Positions 1 to 7,484 of a DNA stretch of 20,581 bases are shown here, piece by piece. Every line of letters starts with the position of its first letter. Position 1 is the stretch's first letter. The notes under the pieces were generated by a model. It saw only the letters and a list, made by a program, of their open reading frames with translations, was not told where the DNA came from and did not search any database. The stretch spans positions 1-20,581 of the forward strand of contig JAGVXQ010000038.1 in the NCBI GenBank assembly GCA_018303705.1, read 5' to 3'. This stretch comes from Candidatus Woesearchaeota archaeon. GTDB lineage: Archaea; Nanobdellota; Nanobdellia; SCGC-AAA011-G17; JACPNG01. A program made the translations under genes and the position numbers.

Positions 1-734
1 AAAGAGTAAAAATGTATTAATCTTCTTGGAAGTTCTTCAGGAAAAGGAGCAGGATGCCCTATTTTCTTAGCAGACGTAGCGGGAAAAGACCAGATGCTCT
101 TTGTAAAATCCATAAACTCATTTTTTGTTATTGTGTCTTTCTTTTTATCTTTGTATCTTGAATAATTATCTTTTGAGAAAATAAGAATATACTCGTGAAT
201 ATCTCTTAATGTTGGATTTTTTGCGCTTTGCCAACTTCCCCATGCCGTAGAAGTTCCAGCACTTGATGATTTATCCCAAATTATTTCTCCACGCATTAAA
301 AATCCAATCTCTTCCATGATTTTTATTATGTGAGAATGTAATGGGATGTAAGGTTTTCTTCCCAAATTAGCAATATTTATACAAACTCTTCCGCCAGTAA
401 CTAACACTCTTTTTATCTCTTTGAAAACATTTTTTAATAATGTTAAATATTCTTCCATACTCAAATCTTTATCATATTCCTTACCTACATTGTAAGGTGG
501 AGAGGTTATCATCAAATGGATAGAATTGTCTGGCAACTCTTTCATTTTTTCACTTGAAGAACAAAAAACTTTATTTAATATTTCTTTTGAAAGTTGATTT
601 TCTTTTTCAAAATGGTCTTTTTTGTTGCCATTTAGTCCATTATACATTTTTGAATTATAGAACTTAGTAGCATCGTGGTTTATTCTTGATGATGTGCCAA
701 ATGCACTGGTTTGTGTTCCATTAACCATATTCAT
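1..734 (-). CDS. DNA methyltransferase, N4-cytosine/N6-adenine type (partial, C-terminus outside window)
   Basis: The first 244 residues of a class beta amino-methyltransferase (N6_N4_Mtase family), which methylates a base in double-stranded DNA using SAM. Motif IV is T-S-P-P-Y at residues 77-81; the TSPPY form is more typical of N4-cytosine than of N6-adenine enzymes. The conserved block W-S-F-P-A-T...G-H-P-A-P-F-P-E-E-L (about 215-235) follows and normally precedes the SAM-binding FxGxG motif, which would lie just beyond base 1. The start codon overlaps the stop of the upstream zinc-ribbon gene as ATGA, so the two are probably translated together. An in-frame ATG two codons later is an alternative start. 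No restriction endonuclease is visible, so restriction-modification partner or orphan enzyme cannot be decided. Family assignment is confident; base specificity is not. Confidence 0.9.
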   Translation of the reverse strand, partial: MNMVNGTQTSAFGTSSRINHDATKFYNSKMYNGLNGNKKDHFEKENQLSKEILNKVFCSSSEKMKELPDNSIHLMITSPPYNVGKEYDKDLSMEEYLTLLKNVFKEIKRVLVTGGRVCINIANLGRKPYIPLHSHIIKIMEEIGFLMRGEIIWDKSSSAGTSTAWGSWQSAKNPTLRDIHEYILIFSKDNYSRYKDKKKDTITKNEFMDFTKSIWSFPATSAKKIGHPAPFPEELPRRLIHFYS

Positions 735-883
735 TTACCTCTTCCATTTCTTCTCGGAGTATCCCAATATGGAGATTTACACGATGGACATACTTTTGGT
801 TTTTCCTTTATATCGTTTGGTATCCATTCATGGCTACACCTTTCGCACTTAAAACCTTTTTTGGTTATCTCTACTAATGGCAT
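731..883 (-). CDS. zinc-ribbon miniprotein, 50 aa
   Basis: A 50-residue protein with two CxxC knuckles: C13-x2-C16 and C32-x2-C35, the second in C-P-S-C-K-S-P-Y-W. This rubredoxin or zinc-ribbon pattern predicts one structural zinc. The basic tail (R-R-N-G-R-G-K) could contact nucleic acid. Its last codons overlap the start of the methyltransferase by four bases (ATGA), and it is the first gene of that pair. A TATA-like box about 25 nt upstream of the ATG supports this start and a leaderless transcript. No specific function is recognised. A DNA-binding or specificity accessory for the methyltransferase is a guess from coupling alone. Confidence 0.75.
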   Translation of the reverse strand: MPLVEITKKGFKCERCSHEWIPNDIKEKPKVCPSCKSPYWDTPRRNGRGK

Positions 884-991
884 ATTAAGACTATACTTCT
901 AAAGTATATAAATCTTTTGTTATATACTCCAGAATAGAAATGTTTATATACTTATATACATTAAGAATAATATACATAAGGAGTATATATT
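884..991. promoter_or_regulatory. divergent promoter region with inverted repeat
   Basis: This spacer drives the zinc-ribbon/methyltransferase pair leftward and the transposase remnant rightward. The leftward TATA box is at about 904-913, roughly 25 nt from the ATG at 883. The rightward TATA box (tttatatact, 943-952) lies upstream of a Shine-Dalgarno-like aaggag (977-982) before the ATG at 992. A 10-bp inverted repeat, tatatactcc (921-930) and ggagtatata (980-989), brackets the rightward promoter and could be an operator or part of an element end. Confidence 0.6.
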
Positions 992-1430
992 ATGAACCAA
1001 GAAATAATTTGTGAAAAATGCAACGGAAAAAACGTTAAGAAAGATGGAGTTAGAGAAACCAAAAACAGAGGCGAAGTTCAAAGATACAAATGTAAAAGAT
1101 TGTTCTCACAGATTTTCAATAGATGATGGTTTCTTGAAGATGAAAAACCACGAAGATAAAATAACTTCTTGTATGAATCTGTATTATTCTGGAATGTCTT
1201 TAAGAAAAATACAAGAGCATTTACAAATGTTTGTATTAAAGTTGGGTTTTTCAGATTACATAAAAAAGAAAGTAAAAGAAGATTATCTAGCAAGAAAAAT
1301 AACCTTAAGCAAGGCTGCCAAGATTGCAGGAATTACAATATGGGGAATGCAAAGGTATTTGGTTGAGAATGGTTATAAATCAGAGTATTCAATACAGGAC
1401 CTTGAGGAAGACCTAGCACTATTAGGATAA
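992..1430 (+). pseudogene. transposase N-terminus, frameshifted and joined to a UPF0175-like C-terminus
   Basis: The ATG at 992 follows a Shine-Dalgarno-like aaggag and opens a frame with a transposase-type zinc finger: C-E-K-C, then K-K-D-G-V-R-E-T-K-N-R-G, then V-Q-R-Y-K-C-K. It stops at 1124-1126. One extra A in the AAAA run at 1094-1097 would explain the break, because a plus-one shift continues as D-C-S-H-R-F-S-I-D-D-G-F. That second frame (open from 1011) carries the helix-turn-helix segment Y-Y-S-G-M-S-L-R-K-I-Q-E-H-L. Where a DDE catalytic domain should follow, it instead reads into K-I-T-L-S-K-A-A-K-I-A-G-I-T-I-W and S-I-Q-D-L-E-E-D-L, which resembles the C-terminal half of UPF0175 antitoxin-like proteins. 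No catalytic domain remains. I read it as a decayed insertion sequence fused by deletion to a UPF0175 gene. A functional chimera or a sequencing error at the A run remains possible. Confidence 0.65.
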
Positions 1431-1438
1431 GTGCATTG

Positions 1439-1462
1439 TTATTTGGGCTAAAACTCAAATAA
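1439..1462. terminator. hairpin between convergent genes
   Basis: A 9-bp stem (ttatttggg with ctcaaataa, including one G-U pair) and a 6-nt loop sit in the 44-bp gap between the convergent transposase remnant and methionine aminopeptidase. Position and symmetry suggest a bidirectional terminator, although archaeal termination usually depends more on U-tracts than on hairpins. Confidence 0.4.
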
Positions 1463-1474
1463 TGTATAGGAGAT

Positions 1475-2347
1475 TCACAATATTGCAGTTGTTACAATCG
1501 GCTTTTCTTTAACAATCACTGTATGCTCAAACTGGCTTACTAACCCATGGGACCTTTCGATTAGTTGGGCGTATTGTATTATTATCCCTTCTTTTTCCAG
1601 AGTGGATAGTGCAAAATCCCTCATAGGTAAATTTATAGACCTCCTTGAGAAAGGCAATGTCCTGAATCCTTTTTCTATTGCTTCCAGAATATTCCTTGCA
1701 TGCAAATCTCTTATGGGTTTTTTTGATTCCAACCTAAAGATGCCGGATGGCTTTCCTTCTATTACTATTCCTTCGCCAGTTGTGGCAAATGGCTCTATTG
1801 CAATTACCATTCCTTCTTCTAATTTAGTGTTATCATTGTTGTCATAGTTCGGTATAGTCAAATTGCCATGTACCTTGTATTGCTGCAATATGTGGCCGCT
1901 TAGGTTTTTTATCGGTGAAAATCCAAAAGAGCTTATCTTTTCATGTATCACCTTTCCTATTTCATTCACACTTGTTCCTGGCTTGATGATTTTTAATGCT
2001 TCATTCAATGCATCTTCTGATGCCTTAACAAGCCTTGCGTTTTTGCCTGTCAGGTCTATTGTTATTGCGGTGTCAGCTACAAAGCCGTTTACATGGACTC
2101 CGATGTCAAGCTTTATAATGTCATTTTTTGTAAATGTTCTTGAGTCATTTGGCAGGACAATATTGTGTGCTGCTATGTGGTTTATAGAGATGTTAACAGG
2201 AAACGCAAGCTTTGCTTCATGCTTGAATATTTCTTCTTCTATTGCACATGTTACGTCCAGCAGCAAGGCACCTTCTTTTATCAGCTTTTTTCCCAGTACG
2301 ATGGCATCAGACGCTATTTTTCCTGCCTTTAAGTAGTCTGATTCCAT
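1475..2347 (-). CDS. map: methionine aminopeptidase, type II (archaeal)
   Basis: Removes the initiator methionine from nascent proteins in the cytoplasm, using two metal ions. At 290 residues it has the normal archaeal length. All expected ligands of the pita-bread fold are visible: D81 (L-D-I-G-V), D92 (A-D-T-A-I-T), H152 (L-S-G-H-I-L), E185 (A-I-E-P-F-A) and E274 (F-E-H-T-V-I-V), plus the conserved H61. The insert between H152 and E274 (about 205-265) is the helical subdomain that separates type II from type I enzymes. The gene starts 9 nt after the lipoprotein stop and is the last in a run transcribed from the nuclease and polymerase genes. There is no Shine-Dalgarno sequence in the short gap. 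Confidence 0.97.
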   Translation of the reverse strand: MESDYLKAGKIASDAIVLGKKLIKEGALLLDVTCAIEEEIFKHEAKLAFPVNISINHIAAHNIVLPNDSRTFTKNDIIKLDIGVHVNGFVADTAITIDLTGKNARLVKASEDALNEALKIIKPGTSVNEIGKVIHEKISSFGFSPIKNLSGHILQQYKVHGNLTIPNYDNNDNTKLEEGMVIAIEPFATTGEGIVIEGKPSGIFRLESKKPIRDLHARNILEAIEKGFRTLPFSRRSINLPMRDFALSTLEKEGIIIQYAQLIERSHGLVSQFEHTVIVKEKPIVTTAIL

Positions 2348-2356
2348 TTTTAATTA

Positions 2357-3238
2357 TTATTCCTTGAAAGTCCACTTGTAAAATACCTTTTTGCTTGATC
2401 CATCTTTCGTGAATAGTCCTGCATTCCATATGCCACCTTTTTGCGGGTAGTCATAAAGAAGGCCCCAGATAACTATCTCTGGCTTTATGTTGTATTCTGA
2501 AAGCCTGCTGTAAAATACATCAATAAAGTTAGCCTGGTCATCTTCAGAAGCAAGAGAATTATGACCTATTTCAGTGAATATTATGGGCTTGTTAACAGAA
2601 GACAGCTTGCTGTAGTAATCTTTTGGAATATCACTTGGTGACTTGTACCCTTTGATGAACGGATAGGATGTAATACCAACAACATCCATGTTAAATTTGT
2701 TTATTGCTGAAACATCATCTAGATGCTCATATTGGAATACAGCAAAAACTTTTGTTTCAGGGGATGATTTTTTTATTTCATCATAGACTTCATTGTATAT
2801 CTCTGCTGCCTTGTCCATGCCATCCGAATAAAGGTTTATCTCGTTTCCTACTCCGAGGTATTTTGGCTTGTATCTTGCTGCTATGCTAACAACTTGTTTC
2901 TTGTATATTTCTTTTGAGTATCCTGGCAGGGTTTTGCCTGTTGAGGCATCAAAGAAGTTTACATTTACTATTGGCTCTGAATCCAGCTTGTACTCATAAG
3001 CTACTGCAACTATCTCAGGTATGTCCTTGTTCTTGTCAAATGGCGCGTAAAATCCTATGTAAGAGCCTGAAGAATCAGCATCTTTTAATGACTGCAAAAA
3101 GTCTGATGATGGCATGAATCCAACACCCCTTGCAGTCAAGGGAACAGGATTGCCATTGCTTCCATTGTTTGGAACCGGTGGCTTTGAGCATGATGACAAT
3201 AATACCAATGCCATTAATACAAAAAATAATTTTTTCAT
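2357..3238 (-). CDS. secreted lipoprotein with clan GH-A-like glycoside hydrolase fold
   Basis: The 293-residue protein opens with M-K-K, a hydrophobic stretch (4-14) and a lipobox L14-S-S-C17. This predicts a lipid-anchored protein on the outer face of the membrane. A low-complexity P/N/G linker (19-34) leads to a domain resembling clan GH-A (beta/alpha)8 barrels. G-N-E-I-N (E133) would be the strand-4 acid/base, and F-T-E-I-G (E223) the strand-7 nucleophile. The intervening A-V-F-Q-Y-E and G-I-T-S-Y-P-F motifs also fit that clan. The substrate is presumably a polysaccharide or glycan, but no specific GH family can be named. It sits 5 nt after PolB and 9 nt before methionine aminopeptidase, so it is probably co-transcribed with housekeeping genes. 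Confidence 0.75.
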   Translation of the reverse strand: MKKLFFVLMALVLLSSCSKPPVPNNGSNGNPVPLTARGVGFMPSSDFLQSLKDADSSGSYIGFYAPFDKNKDIPEIVAVAYEYKLDSEPIVNVNFFDASTGKTLPGYSKEIYKKQVVSIAARYKPKYLGVGNEINLYSDGMDKAAEIYNEVYDEIKKSSPETKVFAVFQYEHLDDVSAINKFNMDVVGITSYPFIKGYKSPSDIPKDYYSKLSSVNKPIIFTEIGHNSLASEDDQANFIDVFYSRLSEYNIKPEIVIWGLLYDYPQKGGIWNAGLFTKDGSSKKVFYKWTFKE

Positions 3239-3243
3239 TTTTT

Positions 3244-5709
3244 TTAACCCCCAAAAAACTTGTTCAGCTTGCTTTGCTCATTGCTTTCAGTTAATATCCC
3301 TTCTGAATATCCTACTGATTCAAAAATCATCTTTACTGCTGGAATGATCTGGTTGTTTATATAGTATTCTGCATCATATTCTTTTTCATTGCATTCCTCT
3401 GGCAGCTTTGCACGGTCGCGTATTATGCCTTTGCCTTCTGTTACAACATATCTTATTACTGTGCCTATGCCTATGTCTATTCCATTGGCCATCATATTTT
3501 TAGCGACCTTTACATGCGGGCCTATAGATTCATAATGCCTGATTTCCTTTCTTAGCTGGGTCCTTATTATTGCCCTTTCCAATGGTATGCTCTTTTTCCT
3601 CAGGTCATTTATAATATTTTTGACATAATCAACAGCTTCTTCTATGGAATTGTCCTTTAATATTATTTCAAGGACCTTAAGCTGGACTTCTTTTGCCAGG
3701 TAGCTCCAATTGCGCCTTATGGCTTCAAATCCCCGGATCTTAAGATTGTTATCCTCGTCAAGCAGCGCATATTTTTTCTTTGCGCCTTGAAGCTCATTTT
3801 TTTTCATGACAAACAAGCCACGATCATAGAAATTTTCAAGCTCAAGTTCCATGAAAGGAGGCAACGATTCATTTATTTCTTTCATGAAGTTCAGTGCATC
3901 TTGCTTTGTCTTGTTTCCAAGGGCTATTGCAACGCTGTCTGTGTCACTGAATACAACCTCAAAATCCTTCTTGGCCTTTTCAATCGACCTTAATATATAG
4001 AACCTGCCGTATGCAGTTATGGATGCTGCACATTCTTTCGAGTACCATCTGGCTCCAGCATAGCCAAACATGCCATATGCAGAGTTTGCTATCAGCTTCA
4101 GTATGTTGCTTCTTGCATGGAGTATGAAATCATCCTTTTTTTCTTTTTTTATAATTTCCTTTACTCTCGACCTTCTTGTGATGAGGTCTTTTATAACCTC
4201 TGGAATGAACCCCCTTTTTAGATAATTAAAGTAATAATGGACAGGCTTCCCTGATTCATCGATTAGTTCGGGGCTTTCATATGAATTTTCCTTGCTTTGG
4301 CTTAGTGTGCCAGGATCTATGTTGTGGGCTATTATTATGCTAGGGTACAGGGAACGAAAGTCAAATACAGCAAGTTTTTCATAAAGCCCTGGCTTTGGCC
4401 TGTATACGAATGCGCCCTGGTATGTATGAGCCAGCCTTTCTGATTTTTCGCTGTAACCAGGCTTGTTTGGTATAATTTCATTGAAGTCCTTTGTTTTCCT
4501 GATAAGGTACCATTCCACCAGCTGGCCAAATTGCATCCTTATTACATCATCTAGCTGCTGGCCTATGAGCTTTGTCAGCTCAAAAATATCCTGGCTTAGC
4601 TTGTTGAACAGCTTGTAGGTAAGCTCTGCATCCTTTAAGTTGTATTCCAAGATTTTGCCTATATCATCATTGTTACTGTCCCATATCCTGCCTATGCTTT
4701 CCATATCCATATCAAGCTTTTTTTCTTTGAGCAAGGCATATGAAACATCGTTCAAGCTGTTGCTTTCAACTTGAAGCGAATTTCTTAGCACATGCCTTAC
4801 GAACTTGAACAAATCTACATGGGGGATTCCTGTTATCCTTATGCTGCCTAAATTGCGTTTATTATGCTTTGGCTGCGAGTTGTCTATGCCGATATTAAGG
4901 CTTACATTGTTTACTTTTGAGCGCTCAATCAAATAAGGGAAATCAAATCCGTCTGTAAAATAACCAGATATGCAATCTGGCTGGTATTCTTTTATTGATT
5001 TAACAAATTCAGATATAAGCTCCGATTCGCTATTTACAAATGTTGCATCAACGTTGGTGTTTATCTTTTTCCAGGTTATTACTTTCTTGAAGTTATCTCC
5101 ATACAAAGCAATAGATATTATTGGATCAATCCTGCTGTCAGGGTATTTTTTTTCTGATGCATATGTTTCTATATCAAAGCACAGCACTTTAAGCTTGTCT
5201 ATGCTTTCGATGCCAGGATTTATTTTTTCTGTGTCAAGCACAAAGCTTACATTAAAATCCTCTTTTATTATGGTGCCTGAGGCACTGCACATCATTAGTG
5301 GAGTTATACCCTTGCTTATTAGGTACCTGCGCACAAATAGAATGTCTGTTTCTTGTGTATCTTTTATCCCATCGATGCTTTCTTTGATGAGTCTGCTCAT
5401 TATAGGCACGTCTTTTGGATGGTTTACATAAACTTTCAAGGCAGTTATGGCATTTCCAAGGGTTTTTTTTGGCTCTATTACTATGGAAGTCACGAATGAA
5501 TCATCTTCCTTGCAACCCATTATCTTTGAAGAGATCTTCTCTATGTCTGCGCCTTCTTCTGGGATTGCATAAAAATATGGCTCAAAATTCCTGTCAAGGC
5601 AACATATGGTTTTGTTGTCAAGCGTTCTCCCAAATAAGCGGATTACAGCCTTGCCGAAAATGGTGGTTGTGTAGTCTATATCAATTGGGTAAAATTGGAT
5701 ATCTGCCAT
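3244..5709 (-). CDS. polB: replicative family B DNA polymerase
   Basis: An 821-residue B-family DNA polymerase with 3'-5' proofreading. Exonuclease motifs: Exo I F-D-I-E-T (178-182), Exo II around S-G-Y-F-T-D-G-F-D-F-P-Y (248-259) and Exo III Y-N-L-K-D-A-E-L (356-363). Polymerase motifs: A D-F-R-S-L-Y-P-S-I-I (450-459), B K-L-I-A-N-S-A-Y-G (538-546) and C F-S-D-T-D-S (587-592). All key acidic residues are present. The C-terminus ends in a textbook PCNA-interacting peptide, Q812-S-K-L815-N-K-F818-F819. It is slightly longer than typical euryarchaeal PolB. It lies 35 nt downstream of the PD-(D/E)XK-like nuclease and 5 nt upstream of the lipoprotein, on the strand opposite FEN1. The start at 5709 gives the expected N-terminus. 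Confidence 0.97.
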   Translation of the reverse strand: MADIQFYPIDIDYTTTIFGKAVIRLFGRTLDNKTICCLDRNFEPYFYAIPEEGADIEKISSKIMGCKEDDSFVTSIVIEPKKTLGNAITALKVYVNHPKDVPIMSRLIKESIDGIKDTQETDILFVRRYLISKGITPLMMCSASGTIIKEDFNVSFVLDTEKINPGIESIDKLKVLCFDIETYASEKKYPDSRIDPIISIALYGDNFKKVITWKKINTNVDATFVNSESELISEFVKSIKEYQPDCISGYFTDGFDFPYLIERSKVNNVSLNIGIDNSQPKHNKRNLGSIRITGIPHVDLFKFVRHVLRNSLQVESNSLNDVSYALLKEKKLDMDMESIGRIWDSNNDDIGKILEYNLKDAELTYKLFNKLSQDIFELTKLIGQQLDDVIRMQFGQLVEWYLIRKTKDFNEIIPNKPGYSEKSERLAHTYQGAFVYRPKPGLYEKLAVFDFRSLYPSIIIAHNIDPGTLSQSKENSYESPELIDESGKPVHYYFNYLKRGFIPEVIKDLITRRSRVKEIIKKEKKDDFILHARSNILKLIANSAYGMFGYAGARWYSKECAASITAYGRFYILRSIEKAKKDFEVVFSDTDSVAIALGNKTKQDALNFMKEINESLPPFMELELENFYDRGLFVMKKNELQGAKKKYALLDEDNNLKIRGFEAIRRNWSYLAKEVQLKVLEIILKDNSIEEAVDYVKNIINDLRKKSIPLERAIIRTQLRKEIRHYESIGPHVKVAKNMMANGIDIGIGTVIRYVVTEGKGIIRDRAKLPEECNEKEYDAEYYINNQIIPAVKMIFESVGYSEGILTESNEQSKLNKFFGG

Positions 5710-5744
5710 GTGATATTACATAGAATAAACTTTTTTTAAGGTTT

Positions 5745-6410
5745 CTATAGCAAGTAATTTGCAATGCTTATGTTTTTTGCAGCTGGATTAAATATATAAG
5801 TAAAACTGCTGTCAAAATAGCCGCACATAAATCTGCTTAGGTCTATGCCTGTCCTTTTGGAGAGCATCAATGCATAGAAATAAACTTGTGTTGTTGCATA
5901 TTCTTCCCTCTGGGCATTAGGCTTGTAGTCCCATACCCATATTTTGCCATCCTCTATTCTTAGAAGGTCGATATGCCCTGTTATGAAATCATGATTTGTG
6001 AACAAAGGCATATGCTGGCTTACTTCATCCTTGCTGGCCCATATGGGGACCTCTGTTGCTATTGTCTTATTGTCATGCTCAAGCATGAACACTTGAACTT
6101 TTGAATGGTTGTTCTTGTACCTGTCATTGTTTACAACAAGGCCATATTTGCTTAAGGTATTTATTTCGTGGCCTGTTGTTGATTCTGTGTTAAGGTTTAC
6201 CTTGAATTTTAAGCCAGAACTTCTTAAATTGCCATTGTTAAAGTGTTCATCAGGGCAGCTATCGAAGACAGAGTAAAGGTATTTTTTTAAATTATGCGAA
6301 ATGGGATTGCCAAGCGACTCAAGCTTGTGCGTATGCACCCTGTATACATATACTCCGCCTTTGTGATCAAGTATGCGTTGCTTTATTATGCTAATCACCC
6401 TTTTAATCAA
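5745..6410 (-). CDS. PD-(D/E)XK nuclease superfamily protein (RecB/Cas4-like fold)
   Basis: A 221-residue protein with the signature of a PD-(D/E)XK nuclease. G-H-I-D148-L-L comes first, then strand V-W-D161-Y-K163, then the RecB-type motif Q175-V-Y-F-Y179, with a possible E120 upstream. The Cas4/AddB iron-sulphur cysteines are absent. It would cut DNA with magnesium, probably in repair or recombination. It is transcribed ahead of PolB and divergently from FEN1, which supports a DNA-maintenance role. The start is TTG at 6410; an in-frame TAA lies 24 nt upstream, and GTG nine bases downstream is an alternative. An AT-rich TATA-like element (about 6426-6435) precedes it. The subfamily is not identified. 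Confidence 0.7.
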   Translation of the reverse strand: MIKRVISIIKQRILDHKGGVYVYRVHTHKLESLGNPISHNLKKYLYSVFDSCPDEHFNNGNLRSSGLKFKVNLNTESTTGHEINTLSKYGLVVNNDRYKNNHSKVQVFMLEHDNKTIATEVPIWASKDEVSQHMPLFTNHDFITGHIDLLRIEDGKIWVWDYKPNAQREEYATTQVYFYALMLSKRTGIDLSRFMCGYFDSSFTYIFNPAAKNISIANYLL

Positions 6411-6447
6411 ATTAAATGGCCGTTCTTTTTAAGTTTTCCTATGGCAA

Positions 6448-6457
6448 TTTATATAAA
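6448..6457 (+). promoter_or_regulatory. TATA box of FEN1 gene
   Basis: tttatataaa is centred about 27 nt upstream of the FEN1 ATG at 6480, which would place transcription initiation at or next to the start codon. The box is self-complementary, so it might also help the divergent nuclease gene. Confidence 0.6.
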
Positions 6458-6479
6458 TCTATTATGGGCTTTATAATGC

Positions 6480-7484
6480 ATGGGCGTAAAGCTGTCAGGC
6501 ATAGTTGAAAAAAAAGAAATATCTTTTGATGAGCTTAGCGGCAAGAAGGTGGCCATTGATACATCAAACATGCTTTTTCAGTTTATTTCATCAATAAGGC
6601 AGAGGGATGGAACCCCATTAATGGATTCAAATGGAAATGTAACATCACATCTAGTGGGAATATTCTCAAGGATTACCAACCTTATGGCAAGGAAGATAAA
6701 AGTAAGCTTTGTATTTGATGGCAAGCCACCTGAAATCAAGTTTGCAGTAAAGGAAGAGAGGGAAAGAACAAAAAGAATGGCTGAGGAAAGGCTGAAGGAC
6801 GCAGAGAGCGATGATGAGATGCTGCTATATTCGAAGCAGGCTTCAAGGCTTACACCAGACATAATAAAAGAAGCCAAGGAACTTATTGATGCATTGGGTT
6901 TGCCTTATGTACAAGCGCCAAGCGAGGCAGAGGCGCAAGCATCTTACATGTGCAAAAAAGGAGATGTCGATTATGTTGTGAGTTCTGACTATGACTGCTT
7001 GCTGTACAAGGCTCCGAGATTGTTGACAAATTTGACATTGTCGCAAAAGAGGAGGATGCCGTCAGGGGAGGTTGTAAAGATAGCCCCTTACCTCATAGAG
7101 TACAGTGATGTTCTTTGGAACTTAGGCATAAATCATGAGCAGCTTGTAATTCTTTCAATATTGATCGGAACAGATTACAATCCAAGGGGTGTTGCAGGCA
7201 TAGGGCCAAAGAAAGCACTGAAGCTTGTCAAGGAATACAATGACTATGGAAAGATGTTTTCAGACCTAAAAGCAGATTTCGACTGGAGGGAAGTCTACAG
7301 TACATTTGGGAATATGCCTGTTGAAAAGAAATACGAGCTCAAATGGAGGCATATTGATACAGGGCGCATTAAAAAAATATTGGTGGAAGATCATGATTTC
7401 AGCCTGGAAAGGGTAGAGAATACTTTGTCAAAGATATCAAGGGTAAAAAAGGATATTGGGCAAAGAATCCTGGGTGATTACTGA
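6480..7484 (+). CDS. fen: flap endonuclease 1
   Basis: Removes 5' flaps during Okazaki-fragment maturation and long-patch repair. At 334 residues it is full length. The N-terminus M-G-V-K-L is right for the family, where Gly2 contributes to the active site; this favours 6480 over an out-of-frame ATG at 6476. Metal ligands are visible at D27, D80 (F-V-F-D-G-K-P-P), E149/E151 (P-S-E-A-E-A), D170/D172 (S-D-Y-D) and D232 (G-T-D-Y-N). The helix-hairpin-helix G-V-A-G-I-G-P-K-K-A spans 237-246. The extreme C-terminus, Q328-R-I-L-G-D-Y334, looks like a PCNA-binding box lacking its last aromatic residue. The TGA shares one base with the next ATG. The gene heads a three-gene run. Confidence 0.96.
   Translation: MGVKLSGIVEKKEISFDELSGKKVAIDTSNMLFQFISSIRQRDGTPLMDSNGNVTSHLVGIFSRITNLMARKIKVSFVFDGKPPEIKFAVKEERERTKRMAEERLKDAESDDEMLLYSKQASRLTPDIIKEAKELIDALGLPYVQAPSEAEAQASYMCKKGDVDYVVSSDYDCLLYKAPRLLTNLTLSQKRRMPSGEVVKIAPYLIEYSDVLWNLGINHEQLVILSILIGTDYNPRGVAGIGPKKALKLVKEYNDYGKMFSDLKADFDWREVYSTFGNMPVEKKYELKWRHIDTGRIKKILVEDHDFSLERVENTLSKISRVKKDIGQRILGDY

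Noticed and set aside
711..902. Plus-strand open frame of 63 codons
   Set aside because: It is antisense to the zinc-ribbon gene and the methyltransferase start, which have recognisable motifs.
1085..1126. Programmed ribosomal frameshift in the transposase remnant
   Set aside because: The needed shift is plus-one at a simple AAAA run without a usual slippery site or pause structure, and the catalytic domain is missing anyway; decay or a sequencing error is simpler.
1863..2336. Plus-strand open frame of 157 codons
   Set aside because: A shadow of methionine aminopeptidase, whose metal ligands are all present on the other strand.
5745..6410. Cas4 and a CRISPR-linked locus
   Set aside because: The nuclease lacks the four iron-sulphur cysteines, and no repeat-spacer array or other cas gene is in the window.
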